From assembly GCA_036476315.1 (NCBI GenBank), contig JAZGBI010000098.1:32001-96000 (forward strand): DNA of 64,000 bases. The letters are read 5' to 3'. Of this stretch, positions 1 through 7,737 are shown in pieces. The notes beneath the pieces were generated by a model that saw nothing but the letters and a program-made list of their open reading frames with translations, made no database searches and had not been told where the DNA came from. Each line of letters starts with the position of its first letter. Positions within the stretch are counted from its first letter, which is position 1. Source of the DNA: Candidatus Neomarinimicrobiota bacterium. Its GTDB lineage: Bacteria > Fidelibacterota > Marinisomatia > Marinisomatales > S15-B10. The translations under genes and the position numbers were made by a program.

Positions 1-827
1 ATGAAACTCAACTGGTTTCCGGACGCTTCTGACACAAGTTGCCACCCCATCGCCTGATCAAGAGGAAGAGCCGTCACATCCTCAATGGCGTCTTCCACAG
101 TAGCATGTTCTTCGAATACGAATTCCGCGACTCTCAGGAAAAACCCACATTCCGGGCAATTCCTGATGTGGGGGGCAGAAAACATCTCTGACTCCCACTG
201 GAAAACGGGGTAGGTCGTATAAATCTCGTTCTCTGCCAGTTCCTCAAAACCACCCCCGGGAGAGGTCAATTGAAGCGTTCTCGATGGGGTTACATTGAGG
301 ATCTGTTCCACCGTGGCAAGCAATCCACCATCCTCCGAAAACACGGAGAGACGAAAGGCATAAACACCCTCGGGAAGTCTTCCTGTCTGTACAATCACGC
401 TGAATAAGTCATCCAGATCTTCCATCTCCAGACTCTTCTCAACATCGATGTCTACTTCAACCTCGTTGCCCTCCACATCATATAGAACCAGGTTTTCGGT
501 TGAAAGATCTCTGTTGTCCAGGTCGATGTGCGCCGTCATTTCAGGAATATCCGCCGCCACCTCGATCAGCGTGGTGGGGTCGGGTATTCCCAGGGCAGCG
601 GATTGAATCGTGATTTCGAATTCCACCGTGACAGAAATGGGATAACTGTCACTCGCGAGACGGTATCTGAAAAGCTGGACGTCTGAACTACCGGTATTAA
701 TATCAACGGAACTGACATAGTAAGTGATAAAGCGGTAAAACGTTCCGTCTAATGTAACCGACTGTCCAAAAAGAAGTGACTTGACCAGCAGAATGCAAAA
801 AGTTAGAGCAATTCCTTTTTTCGTCAT
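1..827 (-). CDS. Secreted protein of unknown function, 3' end outside window
   Basis: This reading frame is open from an ATG at 827 to the window edge, so the C-terminus is missing; about 275 residues are visible. The N-terminus is a clear signal peptide: basic MTKKG, a hydrophobic stretch, then LLFG followed by Gln, the likely mature N-terminus. The mature part alternates hydrophobic and polar residues, as in beta-sandwich or outer-membrane-associated proteins, and has a Cys pair (NCPEC) near residue 230. I do not recognise a family. A CRP/FNR-type palindrome lies about 107 bases upstream of the start, so expression may depend on a cyclic-nucleotide or redox regulator. Function unknown. Confidence 0.7.
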   Translation of the reverse strand, partial: MTKKGIALTFCILLVKSLLFGQSVTLDGTFYRFITYYVSSVDINTGSSDVQLFRYRLASDSYPISVTVEFEITIQSAALGIPDPTTLIEVAADIPEMTAHIDLDNRDLSTENLVLYDVEGNEVEVDIDVEKSLEMEDLDDLFSVIVQTGRLPEGVYAFRLSVFSEDGGLLATVEQILNVTPSRTLQLTSPGGGFEELAENEIYTTYPVFQWESEMFSAPHIRNCPECGFFLRVAEFVFEEHATVEDAIEDVTALPLDQAMGWQLVSEASGNQLSF

Positions 828-933
828 GACCTATTCCTAAATTGATGAAGGAAAACCTGTCCCAGCTATGAACCTGCCAAGTTTAGCTCCCGCTTTATGA
901 ACATCAAAATAGATTTCGCTTACATTTTGAGCC

Positions 934-949
934 TGTGATCTGAATCACA
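934..949. promoter_or_regulatory. CRP/FNR-family-like palindromic operator
   Basis: The sequence TGTGATCTGAATCACA is a TGTGA-N6-TCACA inverted repeat, the classic shape bound by CRP-family regulators. It lies in the 173-base gap between the 3' end of the antiporter gene and the secreted-protein gene starting at 827, so only the latter has it upstream. The regulator is not in the window; binding is inferred from the motif alone. Confidence 0.45.
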
Positions 950-1000
950 AGTGGGAACCAAGTATAATCAGCTTCACACTGTATGGGGCAAGACCAGCTG

Positions 1001-2437
1001 TTATGACACCAGGAGATACAGGAAGGAGGCAATCCCAGCACCTATCAAGGCGTAGGGAATTTGCGTGCGGACATGATCCATGTGATCAGAGGCCGATGCC
1101 ATGGAAGAGATGATAGTGGTATCAGAAATGGGGCTGCAGTGGTCGCCAAAGATGCCCCCTCCCAACACCGCCGCCAGAAACATGGGAATACTTCCTCCCA
1201 GTGCAGTTGCCATGGGAACAGCAATGGGCACCATCACGGCGAATGTCCCCCACGAGGTTCCCGTCGCAAAAGCGACAAAACAGGCGATCAAAAAGAGTCC
1301 TGCCACAGCCACTTTCGTATGAACCACACCTTCCATGAGACCCGCCACGTATTCACCCATCCCGAGCTGACGAACGGTATCCCCCAGGGCAAAAGCAAGA
1401 ATCAGCAGGCTCACCACAGGAATCATACCGCCCATCCCCTTGAATATAAACTTCAAGAAATCGCCGGAACTCATCCTTCCTCGTCCCAGGTTGAACAGAG
1501 CAAGCACCGCGAGGCTCATGATAACTGCCCAGAAGACGGCCGTCGCCCCCGAACTTGCCTGAACGATGTCCCAAAGATCAGCTCCCGGTCCGGCACTCCG
1601 CCTCCCTGTAAGATAGATCCCGATCACGATTGTCACCACCATGGTGATAACAGGCATGATGAGGTTTCGAGCCCTCGGCGTCAATCCGGGTTGCCGCTTC
1701 ACATCTATGACATCATCTGCCAGCATGGGCTGGGCGCCATCAGCGTACGGTTTTCCTTCCTCTCGGGCCCGCCGTTCCGCCTCACGCATAGGACCGAATT
1801 CCCATGGTCGAACAATGGAGATAAGTACGATCAGAATTGCAGCCATGGGATAGAAGTTCACCACTACACTCCGAAGAAGCACTGCTACCGGTCCATCCAC
1901 TCCCTGCACGGCAAGCAGTCCAATGATGTAAGCTCCCCAACCATTGAAGGGCACCAATATGCAGATGGGAGCGGAGGTGGAGTCGCAAATGTAAGCGAGC
2001 TTTTCCCTGCTCACACCATGGCGGTCCGTGAGCGGCCGCCCCACGGTACCCGCCACCAGGGCCGTAATAGAGCTTTCAACCGTGATCAGCACACCCGCAA
2101 GAAACGGAACCAATTGGGCCTGCCGCCGGCTCTTCACCCAGTTTCGCCGGTCCAACCAGCCTACGAATCCTTCTACCCCTCCTGTGGCGCTCATGAGCGT
2201 CAACGTGGCGCCCACCAACAAGCTGTAAAAAATGATGCGCGTATTGTCCGCATCACTAAAGACCGAAACCAGCGACTCCGCCGTGGACCAGAGACCTGTG
2301 AAGGGATTCCACCCCTCCAATACCCACCACCCCAACCAGACACCAAACAGGAGGGCAGGATAGATCTGCTTTTTCCACAGTGCGAGCCCCAGCGCGCCAA
2401 CAGGGGGAAGTAACGACCAGATGCCGTATGTTTCCAC
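1001..2437 (-). CDS. Na+/H+ antiporter, NhaC family
   Basis: The 478-residue polytopic inner-membrane protein has about a dozen hydrophobic segments and a charged cytoplasmic loop near residues 215-255. The C-terminal signature GDHCSPISDTTI (about residue 425) and the preceding TGTSWGTFAVMVP segment are typical of NhaC-type transporters, which exchange sodium (or an organic solute) for protons across the inner membrane. The start at 2437 puts a short polar N-terminus directly before the first membrane segment. The gene stands alone, with the FmdB-like gene upstream on the same strand about 70 bases away. Substrate cannot be read from sequence; some NhaC relatives exchange organic acids. Confidence 0.85.
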   Translation of the reverse strand: METYGIWSLLPPVGALGLALWKKQIYPALLFGVWLGWWVLEGWNPFTGLWSTAESLVSVFSDADNTRIIFYSLLVGATLTLMSATGGVEGFVGWLDRRNWVKSRRQAQLVPFLAGVLITVESSITALVAGTVGRPLTDRHGVSREKLAYICDSTSAPICILVPFNGWGAYIIGLLAVQGVDGPVAVLLRSVVVNFYPMAAILIVLISIVRPWEFGPMREAERRAREEGKPYADGAQPMLADDVIDVKRQPGLTPRARNLIMPVITMVVTIVIGIYLTGRRSAGPGADLWDIVQASSGATAVFWAVIMSLAVLALFNLGRGRMSSGDFLKFIFKGMGGMIPVVSLLILAFALGDTVRQLGMGEYVAGLMEGVVHTKVAVAGLFLIACFVAFATGTSWGTFAVMVPIAVPMATALGGSIPMFLAAVLGGGIFGDHCSPISDTTIISSMASASDHMDHVRTQIPYALIGAGIASFLYLLVS

Positions 2438-2446
2438 GGGAAATGG

Positions 2447-2474
2447 TTAGTGGCGAGTGGTGAGTGGTGAGTGG
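2447..2474. repeat. Four tandem 7-bp units (consensus TGAGTGG)
   Basis: Four consecutive heptamers of the form YKAGTGG lie just upstream of the antiporter start at 2437, the last two identical. They cover the region where its ribosome binding site would be. Such a short tandem array could vary in copy number by slippage; no function is shown. Confidence 0.5.
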
Positions 2475-2506
2475 AGATGGATCATAGGAAGACTTAGGAT
2501 TAGAAA

Positions 2507-2728
2507 CTAGGTGCAGTGAGAGCAGCCACCGGCTGACGAATGTCGCCTGCCGCATCGACACGAAGATTTCGGTGCTGACACACCCATCGTGGCCGGAGCT
2601 CCCATGAGCCGCTCTGGATTTCGCGCAGAACAGTCAGGACACACCACTTCCCTGTCGTCATCCCAGTTCGTGAGAAGCTCCTCAAACGTTCGACCACACT
2701 TATTACAATAGTAATCGTACATGGGCAT
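2507..2728 (-). CDS. FmdB-family zinc ribbon protein
   Basis: A 73-residue protein beginning MPMYDYYCNKCGRTFEELL, the hallmark of the FmdB/CxxC-CxxC regulatory protein family. A second CPDC pair follows near residue 30, so the two pairs should bind one zinc. The C-terminus is also rich in Cys and Gly (CRCGRR, then CSHCT), common in this family. I chose the ATG at 2728 because the family starts there and GGAGGG precedes it by about nine bases; a longer in-frame start at 2794 would overlap the upstream rhodanese gene. Family members are named after a formamidase/amidase regulator, but their real role is poorly known. Confidence 0.8.
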   Translation of the reverse strand: MPMYDYYCNKCGRTFEELLTNWDDDREVVCPDCSARNPERLMGAPATMGVSAPKSSCRCGRRHSSAGGCSHCT

Positions 2729-2745
2729 GGGGTTGATCCCTCCGA

Positions 2746-3177
2746 CTAATCCATTTTCTGATCTTCTGCGGGAGCGTTCATGGACGCATTCCACGCTTTC
2801 ATGCCACCTAGTAGGTTAGTCACACGAAAACTGTGGCGCGAAAGAAGTGTGGCTGCCGTCCGGCTACGATTCCCGCTACGGCAGTACGCGATAATCTCCT
2901 TGTCCTTGTAATCATTTAGCTCGCCCACTCGCTCCTCCAATTCTCGTACAGGAATAAGAATGGCTCCCTCCAGGTGGCCAAGGGGACCCGTGAACTCCCT
3001 AGGTGACCGTACATCCAATAGCACGAGATCTTCGCCTCTCTCCAGCCTCTCCTTCAGCCGGGCCGGCGTGATGTTTTCGTAGACGGGTTCCTTCCCAATC
3101 GTAGCGCGTGTCTGGCAGGCAACAAAAGCTCCGATGCCCATCAGGATAATCGCGATAATACCTGCTCTCATAAACAC
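2746..3177 (-). CDS. Rhodanese-like domain lipoprotein
   Basis: The 143-residue protein starts with a hydrophobic signal sequence ending in GAFVAC, which fits a lipobox, so it is probably lipid-anchored in the periplasm. The rest is one rhodanese domain: LLDVRSPREF near residues 53-62 and the active-site loop CRSGNRS with the catalytic Cys at about residue 99. Rhodaneses move sulfane sulfur or redox-active sulfur groups. It ends 17 bases before the FmdB-like start and probably shares a transcript. ATG codons at 3177 and 3171 are both possible starts. Confidence 0.8.
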   Translation of the reverse strand: MFMRAGIIAIILMGIGAFVACQTRATIGKEPVYENITPARLKERLERGEDLVLLDVRSPREFTGPLGHLEGAILIPVRELEERVGELNDYKDKEIIAYCRSGNRSRTAATLLSRHSFRVTNLLGGMKAWNASMNAPAEDQKMD

Positions 3178-3232
3178 CTCGTGAAAGATTTAACAAATAA
3201 TTTACCACACTCTATCAAAGAAATACACCTCT

Positions 3233-3487
3233 TCAATGATAAAGTGTCACAACCATCCAGGCGAACGCCAGAGCGATGATGGCTTCAAGGAGAAGTTCAT
3301 AACGGACAAGGAGAAACGGTTCTCCAAGAAGATTGAAGGGGGCAAATACCTCGAAGAAAAAGAATGTGAGCCATACAATCGCTCCGAAGATCAGAACTTT
3401 CCTGCCCATTTTTTCCGTCAATTGCGGACTCACAAAGGCATAGAGACTCACCAGACCCAGGGACCACAGATAAAGTAGAAGCATCAC
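3233..3487 (-). CDS. Small membrane protein of unknown function
   Basis: An 84-residue, very hydrophobic protein with about three membrane segments (residues 3-20, 30-50 and 62-82) joined by short polar loops. No family is recognised. It lies about 55 bases upstream of the rhodanese gene and about 20 bases downstream of a short frameshifted reading frame, all on the minus strand, suggesting a small operon of envelope proteins. Confidence 0.55.
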   Translation of the reverse strand: MMLLLYLWSLGLVSLYAFVSPQLTEKMGRKVLIFGAIVWLTFFFFEVFAPFNLLGEPFLLVRYELLLEAIIALAFAWMVVTLYH

Positions 3488-3505
3488 TGCGAGTTTCTTA
3501 ACCGT

Positions 3506-3719
3506 CTACTGTGCGAGATCATCACGAAACGGGGTGATCGCCAGCAGCGGTTCAAGCCGCCTCCACATATTCAGACGTTTCTCGCTCTGACCGAATTCTC
3601 CTGAAAAAACAATGCGTTGGGAAACAGGATTTCCAAATAATACAAGAAACGCTAACGAGGCCCGCCACCCAGGCAGCCACCGAAGCCACGATCCCCTTTC
3701 GCCAATTAAACCCTTCCAT
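3506..3719 (-). pseudogene. Small membrane-protein gene with an apparent +1 frameshift
   Basis: An ATG at 3719 follows AAGGGG by six bases and opens a frame starting MEGFNWRKGIVASVAAWVAG, a polar start followed by a membrane helix. One frame over, the same region continues as LFGNPVSQRIVFSGEFGQ and ends at a TAG at 3506-3508 just before the next gene. The span from ATG to TAG is 214 bases, one more than a multiple of three, so one inserted base near 3650-3680 would explain both halves. It could be a decayed gene or a consensus error. No family recognised. Confidence 0.4.
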
Positions 3720-3895
3720 AACTTACCCCTTCAACACCTTAATACTTCTCCGAAGGAGTCCCCCCGGGAAACACTCTAACCCGCTTTTCTCACCATAGAT
3801 CGTAGTCCCGACGCGTTGGGAGAGGAGACGTTTATGAATACAAGGCCTACAGAGAAAAATTGACGGAGGTGTACTAGACAGTACGTCGAGTACAT

Positions 3896-3911
3896 CCCGA
3901 TAGCTATCGGG
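3896..3911. repeat. 16-bp perfect palindrome downstream of the threonine synthase gene
   Basis: CCCGATAGCTATCGGG reads the same on both strands. It lies about 70 bases beyond the stop of the minus-strand gene ending at 3978. There is no T-run next to it, so it is a weak terminator candidate; it may also be a protein-binding site. Confidence 0.3.
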
Positions 3912-3977
3912 TCGCCGTTGTCGTAAGCATTACACTCCGTTGCAGTAGATTTGGTGGTGAGAAATGCGGGCTAACAC

Positions 3978-5120
3978 CTACAACCCATATCTTTCCCCAC
4001 TTCCCGTAACGGGAATCACAACCTTTTGCCCTGGTCGAATCCATCCACTCCCGGTAAGTTGTTGGAATCCCAGCCACGCCACTCCCACCTCCGGGGAGGG
4101 ATTTGTTCCCGACGCCTGTGCCACTTCGTCCAGAGCAGATTGAATGAGCGCTTCTTTCACGATGACCGCTGTCCCCCGGCTTTCCCGCAGTACCTTCAAC
4201 ATCCATGATCCTCCAATGGGATCAGGTGAATTTAGGCCGAGGGCAGCGGTGTGGCCTTTCTTCCATGGCTGGCATCGATCCCGCCCTTCAACAAACGCCT
4301 TCACAACCGGGGCACACTCCGAGGACTGAACCACCACCATGCGTGGGAGTTCATCCTCAACCCAATGGAGGCGTCTCATTTCGTTAAATGCCTTCCACAT
4401 GCCGATGAGGCCTGTACCTCCACCAGTGGGATATATCACCACATCCGGGAAATGCCAACCCAACTGCTCCGCGATCTCATACCCTAGCGTCTTCTTTCCT
4501 TCCACCCGGAACGGCTCTCTCAGAGTTGACAGATCAAACCAGGCTGCTTCTTTTTCCTCCTGCATCCTCAATGCGGACTCTGCGAGCGTGTTCCCAGCGA
4601 GTCTCACATCTGCACCGTAATTTTCCGTCTCCTTCACGAAGGCATGGGGAATTCTTCCCGGCAGGTAGACGTGGCAGACAACACCGGCCTCTCTACCGTA
4701 GGCTGCCGCCGCAACGCCCGCATTCCCTGCTGAAGGGAGACATATTTCTTTTACTCCATATTCCTTTGCTTTCGAAATGGCCACGGCCATACCGCGATCT
4801 TTGAAGGAGCCGCTAGGATTCTTGGTTTCGTCCTTGAAACAGAGAGAAATGCCCCTGTAGTCACCCGCTTCAATAAATGGGGTCCACCCCTCGCCAAGGG
4901 TGATCCTCTGCTCCTCGCTTGTGGGAGACAGTACGCACTCATAGCGCCAGAGGGAAGACAGATTGATATCGATAGCTTCGCGTGTTGGGAGTTTTCCTGG
5001 CCAGATGATCTCCACCTGAAGGGGGTGCCCGCATGAGCAGAGAGTAGGAGGATCACCGCCCGAATAATCGTTCCCGCAGAACGTACAGACAAGCGCGGTG
5101 TCGCGGGCGGGACTATTGAT
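3978..5120 (-). CDS. thrC: Threonine synthase-like PLP enzyme, start codon uncertain
   Basis: Fold-type II PLP enzyme like threonine synthase, which converts O-phosphohomoserine to threonine. NPSGSFKDRG carries the PLP lysine (residue 72 counted from the GTG at 5015), followed by SAGNAGVAAAAYG and the glycine-rich phosphate loop PTGGGTGLIG. The first canonical start in frame is that GTG, with no ribosome binding site. The frame is open further upstream and encodes CTFCG then CSCGHPL, the zinc ribbon usual at the N-terminus of this family. No ATG, GTG or TTG lies between the preceding in-frame stop and the ribbon; the best start is an ATC at 5120, nine bases after GGAGG. That would overlap the 3' end of the DUF1028 gene. 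I extend to 5120 on this reasoning. Confidence 0.7.
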   Translation of the reverse strand: MNSPARDTALVCTFCGNDYSGGDPPTLCSCGHPLQVEIIWPGKLPTREAIDINLSSLWRYECVLSPTSEEQRITLGEGWTPFIEAGDYRGISLCFKDETKNPSGSFKDRGMAVAISKAKEYGVKEICLPSAGNAGVAAAAYGREAGVVCHVYLPGRIPHAFVKETENYGADVRLAGNTLAESALRMQEEKEAAWFDLSTLREPFRVEGKKTLGYEIAEQLGWHFPDVVIYPTGGGTGLIGMWKAFNEMRRLHWVEDELPRMVVVQSSECAPVVKAFVEGRDRCQPWKKGHTAALGLNSPDPIGGSWMLKVLRESRGTAVIVKEALIQSALDEVAQASGTNPSPEVGVAWLGFQQLTGSGWIRPGQKVVIPVTGSGERYGL

Positions 5121-6096
5121 TAAGGATGGCCTCCATCATCTCGGGGTCGTCAGGTAGGAGCTCTGACTTCACCAGTCTCGGGGTCAGTTGGCGCCACCGG
5201 TCATCTTTTCCAAACACGGATTTGAATATCGGAAGGGCCTCGTCAAGACGGCCGCTGCTGGCTAACGTCACGCCGCTCCAGAAAGGTAGTTCTATGTTCT
5301 CCGGGTAGAACCGGGCGGCCGCATCGTACTCTTTCAGGGCGCTCTCGATATCACCCTTCTCCAACAGCTGGTCGCCCTTGTTCGCATGGTCATAAGCCCG
5401 GTGTATCCGGATCAGTCGCTTTAATTGCTTCAGAGGCTCCGGGTGATCCTCCACCCTGAGATCCATCACAACGTCTTTCCAGGGAATCCCTGTGGGCGTG
5501 CCGTTGACAATCAACATAGCGGCCGATTGACGTCCCCGGATGTCACCCCCTTCACTTTCTGCCGCCTCCAGGGCAGCCATCATCCGGTCAGCCAAATCAC
5601 CTTCTGCCGATTCAAAGGCTTCTGCCATGGCGGGCCATACGGCGGACTTCTCCATCAGATTTGCCTGAACGGAATAGTTGTCTCCACCCTGGTGGCCCGC
5701 TGCTTCGATGCACCTGTCTCCCGTATGCACCGCCACGTTACCCCGAATATCAACCATTGCCACTTGTCGCACCGCCTCTCCTTCATCTTCGGAAAGGAGT
5801 CTTGCCAGGGCTTCCCCAGCCGTCATTCCCTCCTTCATCAGGCTCAGACCATCAGGTCCGTAGTCTACCTTTACGAAGGACTGGGTGGCCACTGCTCCTA
5901 CTCCGGCTTCGGCCCACGGAACCACGGATCCTACAGAAAACCAGTGACTCTGCACCGCAACTCCCAGTTCCTTCGTCTCCGGATCGAGAGCCACAATGGA
6001 ATAGGTACTCACGGGGCGGGAAGGCATTTCCTGGGAAATGGCAACGGTGGTGGTCACGGCAACAAGGCATGTGAATGAAAGAATCTGTCGACTCAT
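5113..6096 (-). CDS. DUF1028-family Ntn-hydrolase-like protein with TPR tail
   Basis: A 327-residue protein with a signal peptide ending AIS before Gln. The mature N-terminus STYSIVALDPETKELGVAV and the later AVATQSFV and GDRCIEAAGHQGG segments match the DUF1028 family, predicted to adopt an N-terminal-nucleophile hydrolase fold. From about residue 235 the chain becomes helical and TPR-like (AYDHANKGDQLLEKGDIESA onward). It is probably periplasmic. Its last bases carry the likely ribosome binding site of the threonine synthase gene, so the two are probably translationally coupled. Substrate unknown. Confidence 0.8.
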   Translation of the reverse strand: MSRQILSFTCLVAVTTTVAISQEMPSRPVSTYSIVALDPETKELGVAVQSHWFSVGSVVPWAEAGVGAVATQSFVKVDYGPDGLSLMKEGMTAGEALARLLSEDEGEAVRQVAMVDIRGNVAVHTGDRCIEAAGHQGGDNYSVQANLMEKSAVWPAMAEAFESAEGDLADRMMAALEAAESEGGDIRGRQSAAMLIVNGTPTGIPWKDVVMDLRVEDHPEPLKQLKRLIRIHRAYDHANKGDQLLEKGDIESALKEYDAAARFYPENIELPFWSGVTLASSGRLDEALPIFKSVFGKDDRWRQLTPRLVKSELLPDDPEMMEAILNQ

Positions 6097-6192
6097 GGTA
6101 TCCTCCCTTCGTTGGTGTAAAAGTTACCCATTATTGCCCGGCCCCCACAAATGCCTTATATTGCGTCTCGCTCTTCCAACGAGGGGGGCAGA

Positions 6193-7737
6193 ATGAGAAT
6201 ATTGTTGATGTCCATGCCAAATGCTATTATGGCATTCATTAAGGGTGCCAGAATCCCTAACCTTGCCCTTTCATCTCTGGCAGGAAATCTCGAAACAGGA
6301 CATAAAGTCGCCATCGCCGATCTTGTTCTTTGCAGGGGGAATCTCAAGAAATATCTGGCTCGGCTTCTCAAAGATTTCTGCCCGGATGTGCTGGGTCTGA
6401 CCTGTTTTAGCTTCCAGTACGATACCGCAATTCGGATCGCAAAAATGGCGAAAGAACTTGACCCCACCGTCCGGATTGCGCTGGGAGGATATCACCCAAC
6501 GCTCTGCTACGAAAACATTCCGGAGGAGGAATCTCAGTACATTGACTTAATTGTTCGACATGAGGGGGAGAAAACATTCCGGAACCTAATTCGTGCCCTG
6601 GAAGGTAAACAAGATTTAGCGGATATTCCGGGCCTATCTTACAAGGCGAATGGCGAATTCATCCATAATCCTGCCGCCGGGAATCTGAACCTGGAGGAGA
6701 TAGCACTTCCCGACAGAACGTCCCGAATACTGTTCGGTTACCATGCGTGGGGCCGGCCTTGTGATGTGATTGAGACCTCCCGGGGATGTACCTTCGACTG
6801 CAGCTTCTGCACCATCATCAAAATGTACGGCAGAACCTTCAGGCGTTACCCCATAGAGCGAATCATCCAGGACATCGGCGATGCTCAAGCACGTGGAGCC
6901 AAAGCCATTTTCATGGTTGACGACAACATCACTCTCAACATGGGACACCTGGAAGAGGTGTGCGATGCCATCATTGCCTCCAAATTGAACCACATCCACT
7001 ACATTATTCAGGCCAGCGTACGAGGCATATCCAGCAGCAAAAAAGTTGTGGACAAGATGGGAAAGGCGGGGTTTAAGACTGTTTTTCTCGGCATAGAAAA
7101 TGCAAGTGATGGAAATCTTGAGTTCTTCAGGAAAGATAATCAGGTGAATCTTGACCGGACGGAAAGGGCCGTTGCCTATCTAAGGGAGAACCGGATTATC
7201 GTTCTGGGAGCCACCATTGTGGGGAATCCGGAAGATACCGAAGAATCCATATGGCAGAATTTTCATTTTCTCAAGAAACTCAAGGTGGATGGGCCCCTAT
7301 TTTTCAATCCTACACCACTGCCTATGACGGAACTGAGGGAGGAAACATTGAAGATGGGACTGGTGGTCAATCGCCATGATTTTTCCTGGTATATGGGAAC
7401 GAAAGCAAATTCCCGCAGCTACCATCTCTCTCCCGAAGAAATCAACAGAATTGTCCTTGAGATGTATAAACGGTACCACAATTTCTTCCTTCTCGCAAAG
7501 AACAACGTTCGCAAACACTACCCACGCTATTTCTACAAGCGTCTATTGAAAGAGGGGGCAGCGAGTGCCTGGAATGGTCTTACACTAGGGCTCGGTTTTT
7601 ATGATCGTGATCCCCTAAGGATCGCTCTAAAACGCGACACTAGACGAAGAGAGCAGTGGCTTCTTGGTAACCTCAACGGAAACTGCTCTTGCTTTAACTG
7701 CTCCTTCGCCCGGGGGGAAGCGGCGGTAGCAGTGTGA
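6193..7737 (+). CDS. B12-binding-domain radical SAM protein
   Basis: The ATG at 6193 follows GAGGGGGGC and starts MRILLMSMPNAIM, the usual first strand of a cobalamin-binding domain. That domain fills about residues 1-150 (ALGGYHPTL near 105). The radical SAM core follows, with TSRGCTFDCSFC giving C199-x3-C203-x2-C206 for the [4Fe-4S] cluster. Such proteins use cobalamin and SAM for methylations or rearrangements. An unusual C-terminal stretch, NGNCSCFNCSFARG, may bind another metal cluster. The TGA overlaps the GTG start of the downstream aminotransferase, so the two products are likely made together for one pathway, perhaps a natural product or a modified lipid. Substrate unknown. Confidence 0.85.
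   Translation: MRILLMSMPNAIMAFIKGARIPNLALSSLAGNLETGHKVAIADLVLCRGNLKKYLARLLKDFCPDVLGLTCFSFQYDTAIRIAKMAKELDPTVRIALGGYHPTLCYENIPEEESQYIDLIVRHEGEKTFRNLIRALEGKQDLADIPGLSYKANGEFIHNPAAGNLNLEEIALPDRTSRILFGYHAWGRPCDVIETSRGCTFDCSFCTIIKMYGRTFRRYPIERIIQDIGDAQARGAKAIFMVDDNITLNMGHLEEVCDAIIASKLNHIHYIIQASVRGISSSKKVVDKMGKAGFKTVFLGIENASDGNLEFFRKDNQVNLDRTERAVAYLRENRIIVLGATIVGNPEDTEESIWQNFHFLKKLKVDGPLFFNPTPLPMTELREETLKMGLVVNRHDFSWYMGTKANSRSYHLSPEEINRIVLEMYKRYHNFFLLAKNNVRKHYPRYFYKRLLKEGAASAWNGLTLGLGFYDRDPLRIALKRDTRRREQWLLGNLNGNCSCFNCSFARGEAAVAV

Noticed and set aside
1061-2413. 450-codon open frame opposite the NhaC gene
   Set aside because: Composition is His-, Arg- and Pro-rich with no recognisable fold, and it is fully antisense to a clear transporter gene.
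4751-5092. TTG-started frame overlapping the start of the threonine synthase gene
   Set aside because: It is in a different register from the zinc ribbon and the enzyme core and gives no family-like sequence.
5425-6078. 217-codon plus-strand frame opposite the DUF1028 gene
   Set aside because: Antisense shadow of a well-supported gene; no ribosome binding site or domain.
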